Positions 7,846 to 14,512 of a DNA stretch of 43,437 nt are shown one piece after another; positions within the stretch are counted from its first letter, which is position 1, and the number at the start of each line of letters is the position of its first letter. The DNA comes from Gammaproteobacteria bacterium. Its GTDB lineage: Bacteria; Pseudomonadota; Gammaproteobacteria; Arenicellales; UBA868. The notes beneath the pieces are model-generated. The model worked only from the letters and a program-made list of their open reading frames with translations. It searched no databases and was not told the DNA's origin. The position numbers were made by a program, and so were the translations under genes. The stretch lies in contig JAKUQS010000024.1 in the NCBI GenBank assembly GCA_022451485.1, positions 1 to 43,437 on the forward strand, read 5' to 3'.

Positions 7846-7852
7846 GTATACC
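7838..7852. promoter_or_regulatory. Palindromic operator overlapping the -10
   Basis: GGTATAC T GTATACC is a perfect 7+1+7 inverted repeat. The GTATAC cores resemble sites of GntR-family (FCD subgroup) regulators. Its position over the -10 and start point would give repression. No GntR-family gene is in the window. Confidence 0.5.
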
Positions 7853-7927
7853 AGAGATTTAGTGAAAAACTATTTTCTAGCCTCCTCCTTTTTATTAAAC
7901 CACCAGATTGATTTGGTGGTTTTTTTT
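7852..7927 (+). ncRNA. Candidate novel small RNA with anti-Shine-Dalgarno segment
   Basis: The predicted transcript of about 75 nt starts after a 17-bp-spaced promoter and ends at a rho-independent terminator. Near the 5' end, TAGT (7860-7863) and ACTA (7869-7872) form a small stem with a GAAAA loop, extended by AGA/TCT on either side of an internal loop. A single-stranded segment (7880-7896) then contains CCTCCTCCTT, complementary to Shine-Dalgarno sequences. The terminator is AAACCACCA/TGGTGGTTT with a run of eight T. Hairpin, exposed C-rich seed, then terminator is the layout of trans-acting sRNAs. I know of no named family that matches. A 28-codon frame (ATG 7825) crosses the region, but its start lies upstream of the predicted transcript. 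Confidence 0.5.
7897..7927 (+). terminator. Rho-independent terminator
   Basis: The stem arms AAACCACCA (7897-7905) and TGGTGGTTT (7914-7922) are perfect complements with an 8-nt loop. T runs through 7927, eight in a row from 7920. The T-tract is on the plus strand only, so it terminates rightward transcription. Confidence 0.85.
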
Positions 7928-7943
7928 ATTTATCAATAGTATA

Positions 7944-7980
7944 GAAGTGATAAAACGAAAATGTCTTATAAGATCACTTC
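7944..7980. repeat. Inverted repeat, 8-bp arms
   Basis: GAAGTGAT (7944-7951) and ATCACTTC (7973-7980) are perfect complements enclosing 21 nt that include the self-complementary CTTATAAG. Neither strand has a following T-tract. It sits between the sRNA-like terminator and the end of the enolase-family gene. Function unknown. Confidence 0.45.
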
Positions 7981-8009
7981 TTGTTAGTACACAAGGCATA
8001 GCCTCTTTT

Positions 8010-8041
8010 CACATTAACTATACGTTCGTTTAGTTAATGTG
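8010..8041. repeat. Inverted repeat at the 3' end of the enolase-family gene
   Basis: CACATTAACTA (8010-8020) and TAGTTAATGTG (8031-8041) are perfect 11-bp arms around a 10-nt loop. The right arm covers the last codons and TAA stop of the minus-strand gene. No T-run follows on either strand, so it may protect or process the mRNA 3' end and is not a classic terminator. Confidence 0.55.
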
Positions 8042-9433
8042 GAGAACGGGTGTACTCTGCTTGAAGTCGGGGTAGGTTTGGGTAGCGAAGCCATGTCCGC
8101 TGAGGTCGCGGAGATCGATTTTCCCGTCGCTAATACGAAGGTGGGTGGTTTGATTGATCTCTTGGTAAAGGGTCGGGTGTGCTTGAAGGAAGCGGCGCTG
8201 TTCGTCGGCCCCGGTCCCGGCCATCCCCTTGACATAAAAATGTCCATTTTTTTCGATATGTTCGATACCGAGTAATGCCGCGAGGGCCAGGTCCTGTTGC
8301 ACATTGATGCCGGCTTGGGTGGTCAGATCTTCAGCGGTAATTAGGAAATGCGGACCGTGGATACGCACACGGGCGTGATTGATTAGGCTCCGGTAAATCC
8401 CTTTGCATTGTTTAGAGGAGACACCCCGATACCCTAGCTGGAGTGCTTCAACAAACGAGTCCGGTCCTGAATCTGCCTCGTCGATAATTACCGGTGGCAA
8501 GGTGGCTGGTATTCGTGTGGTTCGGCAGAATGTGTTTTCCCGCTTTACTGGTTGTTCGATAAAAAGACATCGGCTAATGAAAGACGCAATAGAAGGATCA
8601 TCTCTAAACTGTAAAAAGGCCTCATGAAATTCATCAAATGATTCGTATTGCTCGTTCCCATCTAGGCTGAAGCGAGAGTGCTGTGATGCAGAACCAAGCG
8701 CTTTCGCTATGCGGTTCAGGCGGTCGCGGTCAAATAGGGCGTCGCCGCTTAGTTTGATCTTAAAGTAGCGGGGTTTATGAACGGAGATGACCTGTTCCAG
8801 GCTTACCGGAAGTCTATCGTCAGGGACTGTGCGACCAATGAGATCCGTATCGTCTAGTGCATCCGCCATACCGATGGTATGGCGTAGCCAAAGTTGTGCA
8901 CGCGGCACTAGAGTGGACAAGTGTCGATCCATATCAAAATGAGAAAAATCAGTGGTGAGTGCGCTGGGTTTGATGTCTGGTAGGTTGGTATTGATGGCAT
9001 CGAAAAAATTAATTCCTTTCACTTGGCAACACGCGTCGAGAATTGCTCTGTCGAGCAGGGCCTGTCCATAAGACGCAACCAGTGGGTTAAGGCCGATTTG
9101 TCTGGCATTGTCGACGATGGTCCGATATCTGGATGCATGCAAGGCAAACGGGGTTAGGGGATCGCCCTTGACATAAGTCGATGCGGCAATGCGAATCGAT
9201 TCCCGTAATTGCTGTTCGTTGGCTTGATCGCTGAGGTGAGGCGTCTTGTCAAACCATTTAGGTGCCATAACCTCAGCCGACCAGCCAGTTTGGTATCGGC
9301 CGGTGGCATTTGACACTCGAATACGCACAAAGGCTTGAATGGCCTTTTCGAGTGTCACAATGCCGTAGCGAAACGGCAGGCGCAGGTTGAACGGGCGCTC
9401 AAAACAGTCAATCTGGTCGACTACAATCTTCAT
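8030..9433 (-). CDS. Enolase-superfamily (mandelate racemase / muconate lactonizing-like) enzyme
   Basis: Enolase-superfamily enzymes abstract the alpha-proton of a carboxylate with Mg2+ stabilising the enolate. The 467 residues contain K225-x-K227 (KIKLSGD), metal-ligand candidates D258 (SLDGNEQ), E293 (FIEQP) and D318/E319 (IIDEAD), and a second lysine base candidate in SSKQCKG (K341 or K344). This pair of opposed lysines is the muconate lactonizing/dipeptide epimerase/o-succinylbenzoate synthase arrangement. At 467 residues it is longer than typical members (about 350-400), with extra sequence after residue 400. The substrate is not predictable. It is divergent from the TrpD2-like gene with 209 bp between start codons. 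No clear Shine-Dalgarno precedes the ATG. Confidence 0.8.
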   Translation of the reverse strand: MKIVVDQIDCFERPFNLRLPFRYGIVTLEKAIQAFVRIRVSNATGRYQTGWSAEVMAPKWFDKTPHLSDQANEQQLRESIRIAASTYVKGDPLTPFALHASRYRTIVDNARQIGLNPLVASYGQALLDRAILDACCQVKGINFFDAINTNLPDIKPSALTTDFSHFDMDRHLSTLVPRAQLWLRHTIGMADALDDTDLIGRTVPDDRLPVSLEQVISVHKPRYFKIKLSGDALFDRDRLNRIAKALGSASQHSRFSLDGNEQYESFDEFHEAFLQFRDDPSIASFISRCLFIEQPVKRENTFCRTTRIPATLPPVIIDEADSGPDSFVEALQLGYRGVSSKQCKGIYRSLINHARVRIHGPHFLITAEDLTTQAGINVQQDLALAALLGIEHIEKNGHFYVKGMAGTGADEQRRFLQAHPTLYQEINQTTHLRISDGKIDLRDLSGHGFATQTYPDFKQSTPVLHIN

Positions 9434-9642
9434 AATGATATGTCGCGCAAAATGGAAGCCGATAACATTGGGACAGTGCGATGAGATAATCGAGTCTAGA
9501 CCATAAGTTAATGAAGTGCCCTGTGGTTAGAGGCCGCTTCGCAGTCGAGTCAGAGTACTTGCGGACAGTAATCTGGCATTATCGAACGCGAGTCCTTGTG
9601 TGGGCCACGTGCGATTGGCAAAGTGATTTGATAGAAGGCTTT

Positions 9643-10764
9643 ATGATCAATAAATCCGATAACAATAGTTATGACCAAGACGCGACGACCGTTAGCCGTG
9701 ATATGCGTCAATTCCTGCAGCAGATTGCAACGGGCCCAGCCCTCAGTAAGGACCTCAGCGTGACGGACGCGCGTTTGGGGATGGAGTACATTCTTGATGG
9801 TCGGGCGGACGAGGTGCAGGCGGCTATTTTTCTGATTGCCCTGCGCATGAAACGCGAGACAATCGAGGAATTGCATGGGGTGTTGCAAGCTTTGCTCGCG
9901 AGAACGAAGACAGTTGAGGTTGATGTGCCAGACATAATCGACATAGCGGATCCGTTTGACGGTTATGTTCGAGGTGTTCCCGTCGCACCTTTTTTACCGC
10001 CATTACTCGCTGCATGTGGTGTGCCTACCGTTACTAACGGTGTGAGTTCGATGGGGCCCAAATATGGTATGACTGCGCACCGCGTGCTGGGCGCTGCGGG
10101 TTGCCCGGTTGATATGACGCTCGAGTCAGCCGCCAGCCAGATAACCAATAATGATATTGGCTGGAGCTACGTTGATCAGAGTCAGGCTTGCCCTGCTTTG
10201 TATCGTCTGTTGGAGCTACGTACCCGGATCGTCAAGAGACCGTGTCTGACAACGCTCGAAGTATTGCTCGGACCAATGCGGGCAAAACGGACTCACTTGA
10301 TGACAGGTTATGTACACAAGCCGTATCCTCCGATTTACACTGAGCTCGCCCGCTTAGCGGGTTACTCATCAGCGATGGTGGTGAGGGGAATCGAAGGGGG
10401 CGTGATCCCGTCATTGAATCAGGCATCCAAGTGCTTTTCCTACCAAGATGGGCTGCCGGATGAGGAGATGCGTCTTGATCCAAAGACAGCTGGCGTAATA
10501 TCCGTGACGCGCACGGTGCCTTGGCCGGTGGATAAGGAGCGCTTAGAAAGTCATGGTGGACTCGTCGATTACTGTGTGGGACAAGGGCTCAGTGCGTTGG
10601 GCGGAGAGGTGGGTCCGTTTAGGGAGGGGCTTTTGTACAGTGCATCGCTATGTTTGTTGCATCTGGGGCGGGTTCCTGACTGGTCAACGGCCCGAATATG
10701 TGCAACAAGGGCATTGGATAGTGGCGAAAGTTTAGCGCGTTTTCAAAGGGCGACCCAGCAGTAG
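9643..10764 (+). CDS. TrpD2/YbiB-like glycosyltransferase-family-3 protein
   Basis: The protein resembles anthranilate phosphoribosyltransferase (TrpD): a small helical N-domain (DARLGMEYILDGRADEVQAAIFLIALRMK is the family hallmark, about residues 35-63) followed by the large alpha/beta domain. The PRPP-binding GTGGDG of TrpD is replaced by ADPFDG, and HGNRxVSSKxG by NGVSSMGPKYG. Ordinary tryptophan synthesis is therefore unlikely. It fits the TrpD2/YbiB group, whose E. coli member binds nucleic acid. ATG 9643 has AGAAGG (9632-9637) at good spacing. The frame is open back to 9511, but the extra 44 residues do not look like the family. It is followed after 19 bp by a LysR gene. Confidence 0.8.
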   Translation: MINKSDNNSYDQDATTVSRDMRQFLQQIATGPALSKDLSVTDARLGMEYILDGRADEVQAAIFLIALRMKRETIEELHGVLQALLARTKTVEVDVPDIIDIADPFDGYVRGVPVAPFLPPLLAACGVPTVTNGVSSMGPKYGMTAHRVLGAAGCPVDMTLESAASQITNNDIGWSYVDQSQACPALYRLLELRTRIVKRPCLTTLEVLLGPMRAKRTHLMTGYVHKPYPPIYTELARLAGYSSAMVVRGIEGGVIPSLNQASKCFSYQDGLPDEEMRLDPKTAGVISVTRTVPWPVDKERLESHGGLVDYCVGQGLSALGGEVGPFREGLLYSASLCLLHLGRVPDWSTARICATRALDSGESLARFQRATQQ

Positions 10765-10783
10765 TAGCGAGGAATGATGAAAC

Positions 10784-11689
10784 ATGGCGGATCGTAGGTT
10801 ACAGGTTTTCTCTACAGTGGCTCGATTACTTAGTTTTACTAAGGCTGCAGATGCCCTGCACATGACGCAGCCTGCCGTGACGTTTCAGATTCGTCAACTT
10901 GAGGAGCACTTTAATACTCGATTGTTTAATCGCACGCACAACCGGATCAGTCTGACCGTAGCTGGTGAGATGGTGAGGGGGTATGCGGACCAGATCATGG
11001 GATTGCAGATCGAGATGGACGATGCGGTTAGTGAGCTCACTGGCGGCGCGGGTGGTCAGCTCGTTCTTGGCGCGAGCATGACGATCGGTCAGTACGTTGT
11101 GCCGCCGCTACTCGGTCAATATCGGACACAGTTTCCGGAGGTGGCGCTGCGTTTGTTCGTTGCCAATACGGTTAGCGTCATCCATATGGTGGAGGACAGT
11201 GACATCGACGTAGGCATTGTAGAAGGGCCTGTGGCCAATAAGAATCTCGAAACCGAAGTTTGCTGGGAAGATGAGTTAGTGGTGGTGACGCCGATTGGTC
11301 ATCCCCTGACCGAGGTTGAATCATTGAAAGTCACACAAGTGCTCGATTACCCCTTTATTGTGCGTGAGGAAGGATCAGGTACCCGTGAGGTGATCACTGC
11401 TTATCTTTCTTCGCAGGGGGTGGATCTTTCTGACATTAATGTGACCATGGAATTTGGTAGCCCGGAAGCGATTAAAGGTGCGGTGACGGCGGGCCTTGGT
11501 ATATCAATTATGTCAATTGCAACCATTGAAAAAGAACGTTTGCTCGGTCGTTTAGCCGGTGTCAGTCTGGATCCGCCCATCAAACGGCCATTCAGGATTG
11601 TTTACCAACGTCAGAAATTTCGCTCCCGGGCAATCGAAGCATTTGTAACGTTTGCTAAAACACATTTTTTGGTAAATGCTGATGAGTAA
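10784..11689 (+). CDS. LysR-family transcriptional regulator
   Basis: The 301-residue protein has an N-terminal winged HTH (about 1-60; SFTKAADALHMTQPAVTFQIRQLEEHFNTRLFNR). A two-lobe periplasmic-binding-like effector domain (about 90-295) includes VREEGSGTREVI and GLGISIMS. The HTH resembles CbbR/CysB-type activators, but I cannot name the effector. GAGGAA precedes the ATG. It lies 19 bp after the TrpD2-like gene and could be co-transcribed with it. The target may be that gene, the enolase-family gene or the nearby siroheme operon; none can be shown from sequence. LysR proteins usually bind T-N11-A sites as tetramers. Confidence 0.92.
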   Translation: MADRRLQVFSTVARLLSFTKAADALHMTQPAVTFQIRQLEEHFNTRLFNRTHNRISLTVAGEMVRGYADQIMGLQIEMDDAVSELTGGAGGQLVLGASMTIGQYVVPPLLGQYRTQFPEVALRLFVANTVSVIHMVEDSDIDVGIVEGPVANKNLETEVCWEDELVVVTPIGHPLTEVESLKVTQVLDYPFIVREEGSGTREVITAYLSSQGVDLSDINVTMEFGSPEAIKGAVTAGLGISIMSIATIEKERLLGRLAGVSLDPPIKRPFRIVYQRQKFRSRAIEAFVTFAKTHFLVNADE

Positions 11690-11809
11690 GACTCACTTCG
11701 TTTGATCGACCTCGTGTAGGGAATTCCAACAGGGGTTCATTTACGTTGTAGGGCAACTCATGAAAGAATCGCGTGGATAGTGACAGGCCAAAGCCCTCGG
11801 GAGGCCGCA

Positions 11810-12313
11810 GTGGGACACTTTGAGTATGGGGATGGATATCGACCCTGTGTTGGCATCATTGTGTGCAACATCGATAGACAGGTCCTATGGGCGCGTCGAG
11901 CGCGGCACGATGGATGGCAATTTCCTCAGGGGGGTATCGAACCAACAGAGACTGTGGAGCAGGCGGCCTATCGCGAACTTTACGAAGAGGTGGGGCTGTC
12001 GCCTTCCAAAGTCCGTTTGGTCGGGCGAACGCATGAGTGGCTGCATTATGACCTTCCCAGGCACTACACAAGTGGAGGGAAAATATCTTTTTTGGGTCAG
12101 AAACAGATTTGGTTCTTGATGGAATTAACGGGTAGTGACAAGGATGTCTGTCTTGACACAGTGGCGCACCCCGAGTTTGATGCGTGGTGTTGGGTGGATT
12201 ACTGGGTTCCAGTCGATAGGATTGTGACTTTCAAGCGTGACATTTACCGACGGGTCTTATCTGAACTAGAACCCTTATTGCCTGTGGATTCGCAATCTGT
12301 CATACCGAACTGA
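11810..12313 (+). CDS. rppH: RNA pyrophosphohydrolase
   Basis: RppH removes pyrophosphate from the 5' end of triphosphorylated mRNA and so starts RNase E-dependent decay. The Nudix box is GGIEPTETVEQAAYRELYEEVG-like, with the REL-x-EE-x-G core intact. The N-terminal YGDGYRPCVGIIV and the W-FPQGG stretch match RppH. An upstream GTG at 11780 is possible, but GTG 11810 is preceded by GGGAGG (11799-11804) with 5-nt spacing and gives the family's N-terminus, so a 167-residue protein is preferred. No T-tract follows. It converges on the hldE-like gene across about 90 bp that hold nothing recognisable. Confidence 0.95.
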   Translation: MGHFEYGDGYRPCVGIIVCNIDRQVLWARRARHDGWQFPQGGIEPTETVEQAAYRELYEEVGLSPSKVRLVGRTHEWLHYDLPRHYTSGGKISFLGQKQIWFLMELTGSDKDVCLDTVAHPEFDAWCWVDYWVPVDRIVTFKRDIYRRVLSELEPLLPVDSQSVIPN

Positions 12314-12403
12314 ATATCGCTTGTTGGTTTCTGACTTACTAAGTTCAGTGGATTGTTAGTCATCAGTTTTCCGCGCCTCAGCTATTTGAAAGACTTTGAG
12401 AAG

Positions 12404-12898
12404 TTATTTTTTGCTGCTCAATTCCTGGATCCGCACGGCCAAACTACTCGTCGAAACCGGGTAACGAATCGGTATGCTGTGCACTTCACCCCCTCCCGCC
12501 AAGACCTCTGCTGCACCGACGATCAGATCGGTATCCCAGTCGCCCCCCTTGACAAGGTGATTTGGTCGAACCTTTGAGATCAGTAAGATGGGCGTGTCGC
12601 TATCGAAAGGCACCACATAATTAACGCATTCGAGCGCTGCTATAACGGCCATTCGGTCTTCAAGATCGTTGAATGGACGGCCTGGACCTTTGTCCAAACG
12701 TCGGACTGAGTCATTACCATTGACAGCCACAAGTAGTGTCCGGCCAAAAACAGCTGCCTGTTCGAGATAATCAACATGTCCTCGGTGGAGAATGTCAAAG
12801 CACCCATTGGTGAACACCAGCGGGCGCGAAATCAATGGCAGGATTGTCTTGAGATCCTGGGGATTGCGGAGAATTTTGTCGGTGGCGCGGGTAGTCAA
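12404..12898 (-). CDS. rfaE2: D-glycero-beta-D-manno-heptose 1-phosphate adenylyltransferase (HldE C-terminal domain)
   Basis: This enzyme makes ADP-D-glycero-beta-D-manno-heptose, precursor of the LPS inner core. The 164-residue protein is the nucleotidyltransferase half of E. coli HldE as a separate gene. NGCFDILHRGHVDYL (31-45) supplies the HxGH motif (H38, H41). The C-terminal YPVSTSSLAVRI is the usual (S/T)xS-T-Sxxxx-I family signature. The kinase half must be encoded elsewhere. It is the last gene of the minus-strand lpoA-yraN-isomerase-dolP group, 41 bp after dolP. Confidence 0.93.
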   Translation of the reverse strand: MTTRATDKILRNPQDLKTILPLISRPLVFTNGCFDILHRGHVDYLEQAAVFGRTLLVAVNGNDSVRRLDKGPGRPFNDLEDRMAVIAALECVNYVVPFDSDTPILLISKVRPNHLVKGGDWDTDLIVGAAEVLAGGGEVHSIPIRYPVSTSSLAVRIQELSSKK

Positions 12899-12939
12899 GG
12901 GGATAGGTGGAAGTGATCGCAGCCTGTACTGTCGTGCAA

Positions 12940-13548
12940 TCAGAGGTATTCGAAGACCTTAACCACGCGGGCGACACCGTTGATCGAGCGGGCGGCCTGA
13001 GCTGCGGCGTCAGCTTCCTCGGTAGAGACAAGCCCCATTAAATAGACATGGGCGCGCTCGGTGACCACTTTGATGCGCAGGTGATCCACATTTTCCGCAT
13101 GAAACAGTGCCGTTTTAACTTCCATCGTGATCCAAGTATCGTTTGCTCGACTCGCGAGGGTCGATTTGCCGGCCAACTCGATTCGGTTGACGACTTTTCG
13201 TGTGTTTTTAAAAGCCTTGGCAATGTCAAGGATGCGGTCGATATGGGTACGTTTGGGTGCTTCGCCCGTCAATAGCACCAAGCCATTGATGACGGTTGGG
13301 CTGACATGAATTTGAGAGGAAGACAACATGGCATCAGAGCGAATCTCATTACTAATTTTTGCTTCCAGAACATTATCGTTAAGGTAGGTTCCGACTGAGC
13401 GGTTATCGCGTGAAAGATCAATCGCAATGGCGGAGCCACCGACTAAGCCAGCAATGGGAATACCGACACATCCGCTGATGAATATCGCCGACAGTCCCAT
13501 CAGGGCGATACCACAGACGTGTTGGCGCAGATTGGATGGATGAGTCAT
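12940..13548 (-). CDS. dolP: BON-domain outer-membrane lipoprotein
   Basis: DolP (YraP) is an outer-membrane lipoprotein that supports envelope integrity and the BAM complex at division sites. The 202 residues start with a lipoprotein signal peptide whose lipobox is ISGC, giving lipidation at C27. Two BON domains follow (about 60-125 and 135-200), each with the G-V/L-V-x-L-x-G-type turn: NGLVLLTGEA and RAHVYLMGLV. The gene starts inside the stop of the upstream isomerase gene (ATGA overlap), which indicates coupling. The gene order yraN-isomerase-dolP is the same as in E. coli and Pseudomonas. Confidence 0.93.
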   Translation of the reverse strand: MTHPSNLRQHVCGIALMGLSAIFISGCVGIPIAGLVGGSAIAIDLSRDNRSVGTYLNDNVLEAKISNEIRSDAMLSSSQIHVSPTVINGLVLLTGEAPKRTHIDRILDIAKAFKNTRKVVNRIELAGKSTLASRANDTWITMEVKTALFHAENVDHLRIKVVTERAHVYLMGLVSTEEADAAAQAARSINGVARVVKVFEYL

Positions 13549-14156
13549 CCTGAATTCTCCGTGACGTGCAGTTCAATCAGATCACACAGGCAGTGAATGA
13601 TTATAGCGTGTGATTCCTGGATACGTGCAGTTGATGTGTCGGGTACTCGTAACTCCAAATGATTAGCGTCGAGTTCCTCGGCCAGTTGGCCCCCATTTCG
13701 CCCAGTCAGCGCAATGACGCCAACGCCGGCAGCTTTGGCAGCCGTTACTGCTTGTCGTATGTTTTCTGAATTGCCCGAAGTGGTGATGGCGACCAACAGG
13801 TCTCCGGGTTGGCCAAACGCTTCTACCTGTCGGGCAAAGATTTGACTGAAATCGTAATCATTTCCCGTTGCGGTCAACGTCGCGGTGTCTGCTGGCAGTG
13901 CGATAGCAGGGAGCGCACGCCGATCTCGCTCAAAGCGGCAAAGCAGTTCTCCCGAAAAATGTAAGGCGTCACTCGCTGAGCCACCATTGCCACAGATCAG
14001 CAATTTATTGCCATTGTCCAGCGCTGATGACATGGCGCCGGCGGCCTCAACGATAGCGGTGCTCAGTGCGTTGCGTGTCGCCTGGATCGTGGCAGTAGCA
14101 CTATCGAAGTGCTCCTGAATGCGTTGTTTTTTATTCATTGGGTAGGAAGCGCTCAC
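13545..14156 (-). CDS. gmhA: SIS-domain phosphoheptose isomerase (GmhA) or its paralog DiaA
   Basis: GmhA converts sedoheptulose 7-phosphate to heptose 7-phosphate; its paralog DiaA binds DnaA. The 203-residue protein has a single SIS domain (CGNGGSASDALHF, ITTSGNSENI). The gene order matches E. coli diaA. However, GmhA's catalytic glutamate is kept as E70 in HFSGEL, where E. coli DiaA has no glutamate. GmhA's Gln/His pair eight residues apart is kept as Q180 and H188, where E. coli DiaA has Asn in place of the His. A zinc-dependent isomerase is thus plausible, in line with the heptose nucleotidyltransferase gene two genes downstream. A dual or DiaA role cannot be excluded. Confidence 0.85.
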   Translation of the reverse strand: MSASYPMNKKQRIQEHFDSATATIQATRNALSTAIVEAAGAMSSALDNGNKLLICGNGGSASDALHFSGELLCRFERDRRALPAIALPADTATLTATGNDYDFSQIFARQVEAFGQPGDLLVAITTSGNSENIRQAVTAAKAAGVGVIALTGRNGGQLAEELDANHLELRVPDTSTARIQESHAIIIHCLCDLIELHVTENSG

Positions 14157-14165
14157 TTGTTGAGG

Positions 14166-14504
14166 TCAGAAGGCCGATTTGATCCATCGAATGGTTTTTT
14201 TGGTTTGGTCACCGTTAACGGCGAAAACGTCGAAGCGACACTGCTGATCATAACCCTTACTCTTTCGTTGAAGAAACTGGTCGGCAACGCGCCTGATTTT
14301 TTCTTGTTTTCTATGCCCAATGGTTTCTTCCGCCAAGCCATAAGCCGCTGAGCTTCGTTGTCGAACCTCAATGAAAACAAGTGTTGAACCATCTTGCATA
14401 ATCAGATCAATTTCACCGAGGGCAGTGGAAAAATTATGATCAATCAACTGTAGTCCTTTCTGTTGGAGAGTTTCACAAGCAATTTTTTCTGCCCAGTGCC
14501 GCAC
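14166..14504 (-). CDS. yraN: YraN family (UPF0102) endonuclease-fold protein
   Basis: The protein has 112 residues, within the family range. GEIDLIMQDGSTLVFIEVRQR is the core of the restriction-endonuclease-like fold: E and D in GEIDLI, then E-x-R as the presumed metal-binding and catalytic residues. RKQEKIRRVADQFL is the next conserved helix. The cellular role is not settled; Holliday-junction-resolvase-like fold predictions exist. It lies 8 bp after lpoA and 9 bp before the isomerase gene, inside the same operon. Confidence 0.93.
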   Translation of the reverse strand: MRHWAEKIACETLQQKGLQLIDHNFSTALGEIDLIMQDGSTLVFIEVRQRSSAAYGLAEETIGHRKQEKIRRVADQFLQRKSKGYDQQCRFDVFAVNGDQTKKTIRWIKSAF

Positions 14505-14512
14505 GAGTTTGA

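Noticed and set aside
7642..7911. Plus-strand frame ending in a 28-codon part (MTNKRYTVY...) across the sRNA-like unit
   Set aside because: No ribosome-binding site, the start lies upstream of the predicted transcript start, and the stop falls inside the terminator loop. The upper part is antisense to the Sel1 gene.
9511..9642. 44-residue N-terminal extension of the TrpD2-like protein
   Set aside because: It does not resemble the family; ATG 9643 has a good AGAAGG ribosome-binding site.
11780..11809. Earlier GTG start of rppH
   Set aside because: GTG 11810 has GGGAGG at 5-nt spacing and matches the usual RppH N-terminus.
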